Source: Euptelea pleiosperma (taxonomy: Eukaryota > Streptophyta > Magnoliopsida > Ranunculales > Eupteleaceae). Taken from it: 64,000 nucleotides of DNA. Positions 1-11,927 of the stretch are shown here, piece after piece. The translations under genes were made by a program, and so were the position numbers. The stretch spans positions 37,539,109 through 37,603,108 of the forward strand of contig CM068542.1 of NCBI GenBank assembly GCA_035048495.1, given 5' to 3'. Each line of letters opens with the position of its first letter. Positions within the stretch are counted from its first letter, which is position 1. The notes beneath the pieces were generated by a model that saw only the letters and a list, made by a program, of their open reading frames with translations, did not search any database and was not told where the DNA came from.

Positions 1-131
1 TGTCACATGACTCCATAATTCTTATTTATATGGAGAGAGCAATACAAAGACAATATACCCCTCACACAAGAGGTATTTACAAGACTACCCTTTACACGAA
101 AATTTGCCTAAAATACGTATATGATAACACT
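1..131 (-). repeat. 3' LTR of copia A, cut by the window edge
   Basis: On the minus strand the LTR starts TGTTATCATA and is preceded by a purine-rich tract (TTGAGGGGGAG, plus 132-142), the expected polypurine primer of a copia element. A TATAAATA box lies on the minus strand near plus 26-33. The distal part lies outside the window, so length and target duplication cannot be read. Confidence 0.8.
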
Positions 132-190
132 CCCCCTCAAGTTGACGCATAGATATCTCTCATGCCCAACTTGTTTAGACACCTATGGAG

Positions 191-1791
191 TTACCAATTG
201 GGAACTCCCTTAGTGAAAACATTAGCAACTTGCTCATCTATTTTCACAAAAGGAGTACAAATTTCCCCAGATACAATTTTTTCCCAGATGAAGTGGAGGT
301 CCACCTCAATGTGCTTAGCCCGATCATGATAAACTGGATTGTGAGCAATGTTGAAGGCGGCCATGTTGTCACAGTAGAAGCTCATACACACCGAAAAAGG
401 AAAGTTAAGTTCAACAACCAGCATCTTCAACCAAAGCATCTCATACAAGCCATAGGCCATTGCCCTAAGCTCTGCCTCTGCACTGGATATAGCAACTACA
501 GGTTGCTTCTTGCTCCTCCAGGTAACCAGATTGCCCCCAACAAATGTGCAATACCCTGAGGTAGATCTCCTGTCATCTTTGGAACCTGCCCAGTCTGCAT
601 CTGTATATGACTCCACTCGCATATGGCCATTTTTTTTAAAAGATAACCTCAACCAGGAGCCGACTTGAGGTACCTCAAGATCCTGTGTGCTGCCTCTAAG
701 TGGATATCTCTGGGTGAGTGCATGTACTGACTGATAACACACTGCGTAGGCAATGTCTGGTCTAGTCAATGAGAGATAGATCAATCTCCCAACTAGCCTT
801 TGGAAGCTCCCTACATCATGTAGTAACTCACCACTGGCATCTACTAATCTGTGATTATGCTCTATAGGAGTCTCCACTGGCTTGGCTCCTAACTTGCCCG
901 AATCCTTAGCAGGTCTAAAACATAATTCCTTTGAGAGATGAAGATCCCTTGGCTAGATCTTGCAACTTCTATACCCAGAAAGTACTTGGGAGGTCCTAGA
1001 TCCTTGGTTTCAAACTCCCCAGCTAGATGACTTTTCAGCTTAGCCACCTCTTCTGCATCATTCCCTGTAAGAATGATGTCATCAACATAAACAATAAGGG
1101 CAGTGGTGCTCTTCCCTTGGTGCTTCGCAAATAGGGTGTGAAGCACCAAGGGAAGGACAGTGGTACTCTTCCATTGGTGCTTCACAAATAGGGTGTGATC
1201 GGCTTGACTTTGAATGTAACCCAGCTTCTTCACTGCTAGAGTGAACTTGTCGAACCATGCTCTCAGAGTTTGCTTAAGCCCATAGAGAGTTTTTCTCAGT
1301 TTGCACACCTTGCTACTTTCCCCTGGTGGGATGAATCCAGGAGGGGGCACCATATATACTTCTTCATGCCAGTCACCATGAAGGAAAGCATTCTTCATAT
1401 CCAGCTGATGCAAAGGTCATGCTTGGTTTGCTGCCAAGGATAACAACACCCTAATCGAGTTCATCTTTGCCACAGGTGTTAAGGTCTCCACATAGTCAAT
1501 CCTATAGGTCCAAGTCTACCCTTTGGCTACCAATCTCGCCTTGTACTTCTCGACTGACCCGTCTGCCTTGTACTTCACTGTGAACACCCATTTGCAACCA
1601 AAAGGCTTCTTGCATCTTGGCAAGTCCACCAGCTCCCATGTTCTATTATTGTACAAGGCACTCATCTCCTCTACCATACCAGCTTTCCATCTAGGATGCG
1701 CCAACCCTTCTGCCACAGAAGATGGAATAGGAATGGTAGACAAGGATGTGATAAACGCCTTGTATAAGGGAGACAGCACCATATGAAACAA
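191..1791 (-). pseudogene. copia A reverse transcriptase and RNase H, degenerate
   Basis: Reading leftwards from 1791, the RT N-terminus has the copia 'W..A...E..AL..N.TWELVDLP' block and '[10 protein letters not shown]'. The central RT has '[11 protein letters not shown]', 'LYGLKQ' and the catalytic YVDD at 1075-1089. RNase H follows with 'DADWAG', 'STSGY' and 'HIEVDLHFI'. Breaks between 1413 and 1516 and near 880 split the reading frame. A short in-frame tandem duplication inside RT (about 1105-1200) repeats the 'HTLF.KHQ.KSTT' segment just before YVDD, which would disrupt the fold. No function is expected. Confidence 0.88.
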
Positions 1792-1993
1792 AGTTGCTCA
1801 AGGGATGTTGAGTACAACTCCTGGTGCCCTTTCTCAAAGCAGTGGGAAGGTCAGAAGCAATGACATCAGTAGAAGAAGAGATAATAGGAATAAAGGGGGA
1901 AGAAGTATTACCTGGATCCAAGGATGGTACCACTGGTACTGGATCAACTGTGGCTTTCCCCCTTCTGCTATAGACTTTGAGCTCCTTCTGAGC

Positions 1994-2885
1994 TCAAGGA
2001 CCACTATCAGTCACACTAGTTAGCAGAGTGGACTGGGACCTCTCAAACATTAGAGGAGAAAGAAATACAGCAGGAAGGGGAACATTCCACCTCTCTTCAC
2101 TACTGCTATCCCCTAAAGAGAGATGGGGGGAGAAAAAAGGCAGTTCCTCACGGAAAGTAACATCCATAGATACAAACTTCTTCCCAGATGAAGGATGGTA
2201 ACACTTATACCCTTTATAGATAGAAGAATAACCAAGAAAGACACACTTAAGAGCCTTGGGATCCAGTTTGGTTCGATGGGGACCCAGAAGGTGTACATAG
2301 CACACTCAAAGATATGATGAGGAACATCGAACAAAGTCGAGCTGGGAGCAAAGACCTGAAAAGGAGACTTGATGTTGATCACACGAGAGGGCATCCTCTT
2401 AGTCAGGTAAGCCGCAGTCAAAACAGTATCAGACCAATAAGATTTGGGAACATTGGAGTCGATCAAAAGAGAACGAGCTACCTCAATCAGATGGCGCATT
2501 TTCCTTTCAAGTACACAATTTTGCTGAGAGGGTGTAGCTGTAGGAATTTGGGTGACAAATCCCATGGTCTAGAAAATATTGTTGGAGACCTCCAAACGTA
2601 TATTCCACCCTGGTCAGAAAGAAAGACCTTGATAGAGGCACCATACTGGGTTTGGATCATCTTATGAAAACTTTTAAAGATGGAATGAACCTCGTATTTG
2701 GTTTTCATGAGATATCCGTGTACACCTAGTATGGTTATCAACAAAAGTAACAAAATAACGAAAGTCAAAGGTAGATGTTTGGGTCGGATCCCACACATCA
2801 AAATGCACAATATCAAAAGAAATGCGACTTCTATTACCTTTGGAGGGATAGGTAGATCGACAATGTTCTGAGAGCTCATAAGTCT
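1994..2885 (-). pseudogene. copia A integrase fragment
   Basis: Several short frames on the minus strand carry copia integrase wording: 'HCRSTYP' and '[10 protein letters not shown]' near 2800-2870, 'QQNCVLERKMRHL.EVARSLL' (2487-2565 region), 'PKSYWSDTVLTAAYL.NRMPS', then '[23 protein letters not shown]' (2210-2305). At least two frameshifts separate them. The N-terminal HHCC region upstream is cut off by the junction at about 2885. Confidence 0.8.
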
Positions 2886-3088
2886 TGTTATCATGTAATA
2901 AAAGTTATCAGGGTGTACCCTTTAGACTATAAGGTACACCGAATATTTGTAAGGGCATTTTTGTCCATGTAGTCCTCTTTTTAATATAAATAAAAAGTTG
3001 GGGAGTCATGTGAGACACACATGCTCTCTAATTCTCTCTCTTCTCTCTCTCTTCTTCTCTTCCATTGAAACCCTAACCCTAAAAGCCA
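2886..3088 (+). repeat. orphan copia 5' LTR on the plus strand
   Basis: A plus-strand copia LTR that faces away from element A. It has a TATA-like 'taatataaataaaaag' near 2980, a CT-rich transcribed part (3025-3060) and ends near 3088. It is followed after three bases by 'tgctatcagagca' (3092-3104), a near match to the initiator-tRNA-Met primer binding site used by copia elements. Its U3/R wording resembles the copia LTRs at 1-131 and 27474. The left boundary is uncertain (2886 or about 2904) because a second 'ttatca' occurs there. Confidence 0.75.
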
Positions 3089-3710
3089 ACTTGCTATCAG
3101 AGCAATAATACTCAAATCATCTCAACTTCATTTGCAGAGAAGAAACGAACCAGAGGGTCACCATCTATGTGATGACCTCATCGTACAACTGACGTCGGCA
3201 GCCGTACGGACTCGTGATCCGAGAGCTCCACTTCTTGATGTAAATCTTTTTTCTAGATTTAATGGTGATTTTTGCGAAATTTTTTGGAGGCATCTTCATG
3301 GTCTTTGGTGCGTTTTTCTCCAGGTAAGGTGTATTTCCGTTTCTTTGGTTGTTTCGATCTCTCAATCTGTGGAGCCTTTCTTGTCTTGCTTTGCTGCTTG
3401 TAATTGGTGCATTTTTTTTATGAGAAACACACTAGAAAAAACCCCATCTGATTCCATGAAGATTTAAAGTGTTGGGTTCGATTTTTCCCCCAAAATTTGG
3501 TACCAACCCTTATTTTTGCTCTATATTGGGCTAAAATTAGTTCTTATCCCTAATTTCTTGGATTATGAGTCATTTCTTGGTCCTCAATCACTGTTGGTGC
3601 TGGTTATTCAGTGTCCTTGGTGTTTTTTGTGTGTTCGGGGAGCCTACAAGGGGCATATTACAGTTGTAGGGGTTTGTGTCTAACACTTTGTATGAGTGTC
3701 AAACACCAAT
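3089..3710 (+). mobile_element. copia leader fragment behind the orphan LTR
   Basis: Sequence directly after the primer binding site. It includes a segment with 'gtacggactcgtgatcc' that matches in style the untranslated leader of the copia element at 36100-36300 (minus). No gag start, protease or pol is recognisable before the sequence changes near 3710, so only the 5' end of this element survives. The right boundary is a guess. Confidence 0.45.
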
Positions 3711-3981
3711 ACAAATGTTTTAGTCTAAGTTACGTATCTCTTAACAAATGAGTAAAAGTTTGACGAAAATAGCAAGATGACACTAACAAGGACATGGTGA
3801 GCTTTATGTAAACAAAAACCAACAAAGGAGACGTTATCATCATCAATGCAAGACCTCAGTTGTATGAATACAGAGTCACGTGTCGAACGGATACAAGGTG
3901 TCGGACTCGGCAAACCCCAAAAATAAGATTTAGGGGCTACTGAATATTTTAATTGATAATTTATTTTTATTTTATAACGAC

Positions 3982-5867
3982 AAGTCCGTGGCGAAATATT
4001 GGGATTTTCTTGGGATGGGGTTTGGATGAAGGTGGAAGAGGTGGATTCGGGTGTGTATTTCTTCTGCTTCTATCTCTGTGTTGGTGAATGGCTCCCCTGC
4101 GGGTTTCTTTGGCAGCTCAAGGGGATTAAGACAAGGTGATCCTGTATCTCCGTTTTTATTCATAGTGGTGGTCGAAGCCCTAGGAAAAATGATAAGCAAA
4201 GCAGTGGAGGGTGGCATGTTGGAAGGTTTCAAGGCGAGTAACCACGGTCCCTCGATATCCAACTTGCAGTTTGCAGATGATACGATTATATTTGCTCAAG
4301 CTTCTCAGAGTTAGATGAGGTACATCCGATACATTCTGAGATGCTTTGAAGTGGTTTCGGGTTTACATATTACTCTCACCAAGAGTGAGGTGTTCGGGGT
4401 AGGAGAACTACCGGATTTGAGGGATCTCGCGAGAAGTCTGGGATGCAAGGCTGGTAGACTACCCACGTCCTACCTAGGGCTGCCACTGGGAGCCACGTAT
4501 ATACTTAAATCCACCTGGGACCCTGTGGTGGAAAGAGTTAACAAAAGACTGATAGGGTGGAAGAAGAGATACCTCTCGAAAGGTGGAAAGGTTACCCTCA
4601 TTAAGAGTACGCTGTCGAGCATGCCCATCTGCTACCTCTCTTTATTCTCTATCCCAACAAGTGTGGCCAAGGACTTGGAGAAGATTATGAGAGACTTCTT
4701 GTGGAGCGGGAAGGACTCCCACAAGTTTCACTTTGTGGAGTGGGCCAAGATTTGCAGGCCTAAGGACGAAGGTGGGCTGGGGTTTCGCTCTTTAAGAGAA
4801 ATGAATGTTGCTCTCTTGGGAAAGTGGCTCTAGCGCTTTGGAGAGGAGGAGGAGAGTCTATGGAGGAATGTTTTTGTGCGGATATATGGTGAAGTTCTGG
4901 ACATGGAAACGGGAAGGACGGTGGCTATGTCCTTCGGCAGTAGCTTGTGGAAGGGCATCATGAAGGTGATAGGTCGTTTTAGAGAAGGCATCCAACATAA
5001 AGTCGGGAAGGGGGATAGGACCCGATTTTGGGAAGACCGATGGTGCGGGGAGGAAACTCTCAAGGAAGCATTCCTAACCCTTTTTCACATATCGGATCTA
5101 CAAGGGGCGATGATTCAGGAGAGTGTTGAGGTAGGTGAGGGTGGGTCTTCATGGAACCTCGGCTTCATAAGAAACCTGAACGATTGGGAAGTTGACATTT
5201 TGGGGAACCTCCTATCCAAGATTGGGGATGATCCTGATCTTTCCACAGAAGCGGATCAGAAGTCCGGAGATGGGATCCTAAAGGAGTGTTCTCGGTTAGA
5301 TCTTTCTTCTCTCACCTCAGCAGAGTGGGGCATAGCTCTTTTCCTGCAGCTCTGGTTTGGGGGGCTCCTATCCCGACCAAAGTCTCCTTCTTCGTATGGA
5401 CGGTTACCTTGGACAAGATCTTGACGGCGTATCACCTGAACAACAAGGGGCTCGTGATTCCTAACAGGTGCTCTTTGTGTAAATCTAGCGTCGAGACAGT
5501 GGATAACTTGCTTCTACACTGCATCTTCACATCCGCCATTTGGCAAGTGTTTTTTACCTTATTTGGTGTTGCTTTCGTGGTGCCAGAGCATTTGTTGTCG
5601 TTAGTCCACGGCACTTCTTTGGAAGTGTTCACAGGCAGAGAAGGATTCCTTTGGCACATCCTCATGTTCGCAGTGTTTTGGGCCATTTGGAGGGAGAGGA
5701 ACCGTCGTATATTCGAAGGAGAAGAGGAAGATATTCCTAAAATTATCTTGAAGATCAAAACTTTTATGTACCTATGGTCATCTACCTCTCCGGATTTTAG
5801 AGGGTATTATTTTGATGCTTTTGTTTTTAGATGGGGAGAGATTCTGGAAGGTTCCTCCCAAGTTTGA
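3982..5867 (+). pseudogene. LINE ORF2 remnant: reverse transcriptase C-half and zf-RVT domain
   Basis: The conceptual product starts within RT and shows the L1 blocks 'VLVNGSPAGFF', 'RGLRQGDPVSPFLF' and 'LQFADDTIIF' (catalytic FADD near 4268-4280). The thumb/connection follows with 'SYLGLPLGA', 'GWKKRYLSKGGKVTLI' and 'WAKICRPKDEGGLGFRSL'. After stops at 4312 and 4831 and a frameshift near 5280, the C-terminal zinc-binding domain (zf-RVT) appears as 'RCSLCKSSVETVDNLLLHC' followed by 'AIW'. No endonuclease domain is present because of the 5' truncation. The element is inactive. Confidence 0.88.
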
Positions 5868-5969
5868 TTGGAGTTTGTCTAGTTTGTGGGGCTCTCGCCT
5901 TGAGTCTTTTAGTTTGTATTGTTTGGGATTTCGCCCCCTTTAATTCCAACTCCAACTTATCAAAAAAAA
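3982..5969 (+). mobile_element. L1-type LINE, 5'-truncated
   Basis: The 3' part of a plant L1 (non-LTR) retrotransposon. It begins inside the reverse transcriptase domain and ends in a short poly(A) at 5961-5969, as expected from aborted target-primed reverse transcription. No clear target-site duplication was found. The flanks (3850-3960 and 6100-6180) both carry 'gtgtcg..cgacac'-type wording, so the LINE may have landed in another repeat. Confidence 0.88.
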
Positions 5970-6565
5970 ATCATATACTAATAAACAAGAGAATATATTT
6001 ATATAATGTTATATTTGTTGCATACTGAACTTCAATTGCGAAAGATAGAACTCATTACCTATGGAAACTGTTAATATCTTGCAAAGAAAGGAAAAAAAAA
6101 AGATTTTGGAAGTGTCGCACAAGAATCTGTGTCGTGTCAAAGTCCGACACGGATACTTCCCTCATTTAAAAGAGTCCATGTAACATAGTGCAAGACTGAC
6201 TTGTTTGAAGCAAGTGATGCAGATATATCAGCTCAAAGGAATGGAATCATCCTCCCTTCCGAAAGCCTCCCCTGCCCCATTGGGAAAGAGGAGAGCAGCG
6301 AGGAGCGACGCATGGGACTGAACAAAAGGTGAGGACACTGAGTTGGCTACAAAATAGATTAGGTAGGGAAGTAGCTATCATTAGAATTCTCTTCAATTCT
6401 TACAATAGAGATGGACTAATTCCCTGCCAACTATGGCTTTTTTTAGTAAAAAAGAAATATTATTCAAAAGGAAAATATTACAATGAAAGGAAAAGCATTC
6501 CCAAAAAACATGGAGAAACATGAAAATGAAAGAGAAAAAACAAAAACTAGTAAAGAGAGTGTTCC
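5970..6565. other. unassigned spacer with LINE-tail-like sequence
   Basis: No gene seen. A 'gtgtcgtgtc...gacacgg' motif with a following 'gagtccatgtaacatag' (6136-6190) is a wording common in plant dispersed repeats. The stretch 6430-6530 read on the minus strand resembles a LINE 3' end ('tgtaatattttccttttga'). Confidence 0.35.
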
Positions 6566-7388
6566 TGATGCGAGAGTATTCTACTACGATAGTCCGCGAT
6601 TACACCGGATCAATGAAGAAAGTCAGAGCATATCCCATTTTTACTATTTATAGTATGTTCGTTTTACCATTTTTAGTAAATTCTGGTTATATTATTAAAC
6701 AAATTTTGTTTCCAATTAGGAGTTTTTGATTGATTAAAGTAGTTGACTTGTATTAGGAGTATCGTATTTCAATTAGATTAGAATTAGGAAAGTTCAATTA
6801 GGGAGTCTTATAAAAGGTGATGTACCCTTTGATTTGAAGGATGATGAAATGTATTGACTTTTGCTCTTGAGAAATCTCTTGTGGATTGTTGTCTTCTTCC
6901 TTGGTGCGAATCCAAACTACTCAATGCGAATCCGAAAGGTATTATCTCTTATTCTCTTCTCTTTATCCCTAAACCCTCCCAAAACCCTTACCACAACCCC
7001 CGAACACTCCCAGGTCCCTGCGGTAACCATAGAAACCCCTAACCCCTACTCAAACCCTAATTTTCCACAGTTTTCCTTTTACTCCTGAAACATGGCTAAA
7101 AGTTGATACTTGTCAGAAAGACCCAAAACTTGCTAGAAACCTTCTTGAACTTCAAATAACTATAATCTCTTGGAAAATGAAACTAAAGTGAACCAACGAG
7201 TGTTGGTTGAACCCTAGCTACTGGAAGTCCTTATTTCCATCGGGCCACTCAATCAATAATTGAGATCTAGCCTTTAAAACAATTAAATTAATTGCTAGTA
7301 TTTCTGCGTATTTGTGGTAATTGGTAGAGTAGTTTATATTTTATGATCTCTACAATTCATATAGGCTAGTTCTCATCATCCTACATCA
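6566..7388 (+). repeat. solo LTR of a gypsy-like (TGATGCG) family
   Basis: Starts TGATGCGAGAG and ends CCTACATCA, giving the TG...CA ends of an LTR. It is flanked by gttcc (6561-6565) and attcc (7389-7393), a 5-bp target duplication with one mismatch. The first 400 bp match the LTRs of the element at 38372-40519, and the 6970-7190 part matches the LTR at 42809-43989. No internal region or second LTR is adjacent, so this is best read as a solo LTR left by LTR-LTR recombination. Confidence 0.75.
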
Positions 7389-7471
7389 ATTCCAGTTACA
7401 AACAAAATCTTCTCTTGTAATTATTAGGCTTAGGCCTTTTGATAATGAAAATTCATACTTATTAAAAAAAA
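7389..7471 (+). mobile_element. possible LINE 3' tail
   Basis: 'aggccttttgataatgaaaa' followed by a 9-base poly(A) near 7463-7471 looks like the 3' end of a plant LINE. No coding sequence is attached. It may be the continuation of the unit interrupted by the solo LTR. Confidence 0.3.
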
Positions 7472-10400
7472 ATCTCGAACTCTTTCTAAATAGATGTCCA
7501 ATCTATCAAAAGCCACCCAATGTATCCGCATATATCCTGAGAGGCCTACTATGATCTTAAAAGAATCGACCATTACATTCTTTCCATAATCCCCAACATA
7601 ATGCAAAAAGCATAATGCTCCCGAAAATCTCCCACTAACCCCATGTGATCACTTGACAAAGATGAAAAGATACCCCCCTATATCCCTTATAAGAGGGAAG
7701 CTATGCCTGACATGAAGAAGAAAAAAACCATACCTCCCAAGTCCCAAGCAAGCTCACAATGGATAAAATGATGGTCGACTCCTTCCTCTCGGGCTTAGCA
7801 CTTAATGCATTGGTTTGGAATTATTATTTTACAGTTTAGATAATACAAGGTAAAGATTTTGTCCAACACCACCGTCCATATGAAAGCCACCACTATAGGA
7901 GGGACCGGCTTACCACAAATATACTCTACCTGAGATCTATTCCCCCAAAAATCTGCCACACATTTTTAAAAAGACTACATAAAAAATGCCCTTAGAATCC
8001 CTAATCCAAACACAAGAATCCTCCCCTTTTCAATCAATGGAGACTGCCCGCATCAAGCCGATAAAGAAGTAAAATACACTCCTCAATCCATCTATCTATC
8101 TATCAATCTATTGATAAACCTTCATAATTTGAGCCCAATGGCCCTCCAAAATAATTCCAATTCCTCCTTACCAAACCTCCATAACCATTTCCCAAGCAAC
8201 ACCTTGTTTACAGAAGCCAAACATCTCAAATGTAAACCCCCCATAATTCTTAGGTCTAAACACCAACTTCCGTTTAACAAAGTTAATATTTTTCTTCAGC
8301 CCTTTCTCATTCCACAAAAGTCAAACCTTATCAATGTGCCTAGCAACCAACACGGACGTCATCTTAAGAAGAGCTAAAATATACTAGAATGATGGCAAGT
8401 GCTCTTTATCAATGGGATTCTTCTCCCAAACCAAATATAACTTTTCTTTCAATGTCCGAGACTTTTTTTCACCCTTTCGATAACTGGCTCCCAAATATCC
8501 TTATCAATTGGACGGGCCCAAGGGACACCCAAGATCAGAAATACGAAATTTCTGAAGTCTACAACCCTAACAATTGCACCCTATATTACCTAAACACTTC
8601 GAAATGGATGTCGTACCCATGTTGGACACTTTATTTTTAATGCGCAAATGCAGTGTTAATGATGTATCCTGGACACCCAACATGGCAGCTCAAATGGTTG
8701 GTGTGTATCCACCTCTTTCCAGAGATCGTGGGGTCAAACCCACACAGGCAGGTTTCCTCCTTTGAGCAGTGTGCCAGGAGTAGAAATCCCCTTTACCGGC
8801 TTGACCGGGTCTAGGTTTCACCTGACTTCATCCGTGGGCCCTCCCACGATGGTAACTACAAAAAAAAAAAAATGATGTATCCTGGACATGTTCTATCGTG
8901 GATAACCTGGATTGCACAATCCTGAAAGATTTGCTCATCCATCTTTCCTTGCCTACGAGAAGACCTTAGATTTACCCTAAGACCCAAAACCGCCTCAAAA
9001 TTCTGGAGAATATTACGTAAATTTGTCACATCCTCTCTAGATGCACCTAGAAATACAATTGTGTCGTCGGCATACTAAAGATGAGATCTTACTAGTCCCT
9101 CATCACCCACTCTAAAACGGTAAAACCTTCAATCGTGTGTTCAAAGAAGCTTGATCAAGGAATTGGCCACAAAAATAAATAGACTAGGCTATAGAGGAAC
9201 TCCTAGCCTAATCCCCCTAGAGCTTCCAAAAAAACCTTCCTGGCCCATTAACAAGAATAGAAAAAGTCATCGTCGAATTCCAATCCATAACATAATCGAG
9301 GAAACTCCACTCTACCTAGTAATATGTCTCTTCCAAAACAATCTGGTAAGCCACCCCATACTTATTTTAATGCATTACTTGTTATCAACATCTCATCCAA
9401 TATTTGCCTACTCATGACAAAAGCACCTTGATACGCCCCAACCACATGCTCAGTTACCTCTTTCAACTAAGAAAACAAAACATTGCCAGGCTTTTATAAA
9501 CATTAATCACAAGAGCTATTAAGCAATAGTCTCCTAACTACCCCTCCCTCTTTCTTGTTGTAGGAGTAAGTGCGATAAAACATAGTATTAGAACCTATCT
9601 CCCATTTAATCCTTTCATGTTCATCGAACACTTTCATAAGATCATCTTTTATCGTATCCTAAGATTCCTAACAAGCTTTCTAGGATGCACTAATGAAATG
9701 ATCCGAACCTAGAGCTTTGTGCCCATCTATTGCTTTAATAGCTAAAAGCACTTTCTTCCCTTCAAACTTCCTTTCAAGCCATGTCACCTTATCTTCACCC
9801 AAGGTAAAAAAAATCCATCACATCAAGAGTTGGCCTACAAATGCCCTTTGACATACAAAGCCTCTCATAGAAATAACAAATTTCCTTATAGACTTCACAT
9901 TCCTCTTCTATTATATGCCCTCCATCCTCCTTAGTCTACAGATGCAATTCACCTTCACCTCACATTAACACAAAAATAGAACTTAAGTTTGTACCCCCCA
10001 TTTAAAGCCATTTGATCCTAGATTTTTGCCTCCAAAAAATCTCTTATTTTCTTATTACCTCAAACATTCATCCTTAAGCACATCCCTTCTATAACTCTCC
10101 ACATTTAGTGGAACCTCTTCCTCTTTCTTGTCAATATTTTCAAACCCAAAAGAAATCTCCTTTTATTTGCTCCAACTTTACCAAACACTCCTTATCCAAA
10201 CCTTCAATTTCTCCTTTAACACCTTCAACTTCATCCAAAAATAAAGGCCCACCGACCCCCATTTCCCGTTTTCATCAACACATCTTACTTACCCCCTCCT
10301 ACCTCCACATCAACATCATCTTCCTGCGAAAGCCTTCTCCTCGTATTCAACACCTGGGCCACAAAACTACTATAGAATGTTAGTAGTGTTGAGCTAAATT

Positions 10401-11927
10401 TCTCAAAGCCTATTTGAGTTGAGTCCTATTGTTCAAGTCCTTCCCCTCCAAGAAAACAGCCTCCGAACCCTTCAACAAGATTAATTTTGTTAGTTAACCG
10501 CCCACCACCCATACTTAAAACATTGTGGACCTGCCCTCTACCATTAGAAGGTCAATATACCGCCACATGCAATCATGGTCTAAGATGTATTGCAGACGCG
10601 TGTAACAATAATAGTGTGCCATGGTTTACATGCTTCCATTTGTGTACATTAGCAAAACGAGATCAATGGTACTATCACAATTCTCAAATTGGAACGAACC
10701 ATCCTTCGAAGCACTGAATCTTTATCTATAAATAACCTAAAACCACCACGTGCCATAATCCTGTGAGGCTCTTTTTACCCTTTCTTTTTATAATTGAGGC
10801 TCTTCCTACCTACCCCTCTAACGGGCCATCTTGTCCCTTTTGATGGCTCATTTCTTGTATTGTTGCGCATGAGCTTGCACACTACCTTTATTTGAAATGA
10901 GAAGATCCACCTAACTCTTTTTTTTTGACAAGTTACAATCCCCTTAACCCTCCACATTTTGAATTAAGTCAACTATCTCGACCAAATGAATAGTACAATC
11001 CTTTTTCAGTCCTCCCTCTATTAATCATTAGATTAGGCGATACTACCCATAACCATTCATTAAAAGCCACATGGCTTCCCTTTTTCATCATTTTTTTTTA
11101 TCATTACCCCCTCCTACCTCCACATCAACATCATCTTCCTACGAAAACCTTATCTTCGTATGCAACTCCTACAATTGGGTCACATTTGTGGAATTGCTCC
11201 CTTGAATAGGCATCTTTAAAGAAGGAAAGACAGTCCCCCTCCTACATAAGCCTCTCAAACTGAAATCAACGACTACAACTTCTTAAATATTCTCCAATTA
11301 CTGAACAGCTCTGACAAATCCTCCATTAACTGGAGCACCTCCCCTTTAATAATGGTTCCAATCTAAAAAAATCTCCCTTCAGCTTCCACATGAAGTTTCT
11401 TCGCAGTCTCTTGTTTTTTTTTAACTAGGATCATGGCTTACATCAATCCTAGACCTCTAGAACAATCTCGGAACAGCCTTAAAAAAAACTCCCCACGTGT
11501 CCCCCATAGTCCTCAACAAACTTCCACTCTACACATGCAAAGGAAGTCCATAAACATTTAACCACTAAAAGCATATACTTCGATGTGATTGCACCAAACC
11601 CACCCTTGAACTCTAAAAATCGAGCTGAATCTCTAAGCCCTTAAATAATCTCCTCCATCCGCCTTCCTCTGAGAAGTATACGTATAGCTTCACTTTCCGA
11701 AAGGAGAACATACACCAATAAACTTCCTCCCAACCAACCAAGCACCACCTTAAAAACTCTCTCCTCTTATGATCTAATGTCCTTCGACCAAAGAGACTCT
11801 GAGGCTTTCTTCCTCTTCTCCCGGGCCTTCTTATTATTGTTGTTGTTGTTACTTTTCTCCCTTGTTTCTCTATGCTTTTTAGTAGATGTGGTATGTTTTT
11901 TTTATAAGTATAGATTTTAGTAGACAT
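7472..11927 (-). mobile_element. old minus-strand L1-type LINE
   Basis: A heavily decayed LINE, visible as a long C-rich stretch on the plus strand with only short frames. On the minus strand, reading leftwards, 11613-11800 encodes ORF1-like wording (RRTLDHKRREF...VKLYVYFSEEGGWRR). The RT catalytic block YADDT is at 9060-9074, followed by 'FLGASREDVTNL.NIL..FEAVLGL' (8970-9050). Near 7740-7800 a zf-RVT-like 'DHHFIHCELAWDLG' appears. Many stops and frameshifts show age. A SINE interrupts it at 8676-8871. The limits are approximate. Confidence 0.65.
8676..8871 (+). mobile_element. tRNA-derived SINE with 17-bp target duplication
   Basis: A body of about 180 bp followed by a 13-base poly(A). A box A-like 'tggcagctcaaatggttgg' sits near 8683-8701 and a box B-like 'ggggtcaaaccc' near 8730, spaced as in RNA polymerase III promoters of tRNA-derived SINEs. 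The element is flanked by identical 17-bp repeats (atgatgtatcctggaca) at 659-675 and 872-888 of the 8-kb block, that is 8659-8675 and 8872-8888. The clean flanks indicate LINE-style insertion into the older LINE. Confidence 0.85.

Larger units (their letters stand above)
1..2885 (-). mobile_element. Ty1/copia retrotransposon A, 5'-truncated
   Basis: Minus-strand copia element running off the left edge of the window. Read leftwards the order is integrase, reverse transcriptase, RNase H, polypurine tract and 3' LTR, which is the Ty1/copia order. The gag and protease region and its 5' LTR are missing: recognisable pol sequence stops near 2885, where an oppositely oriented LTR begins. The pol region is broken by frameshifts and stops, so the element is dead. 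It is closely related to the copia copies at 27.5-36.5 kb and 62-63.8 kb, with the same RNase H and RT wording. Confidence 0.9.

Noticed and set aside
8676..8871. Genuine tRNA gene at the box A/B words
   Set aside because: No cloverleaf can be drawn; poly(A) and the 17-bp duplication show it is a SINE.
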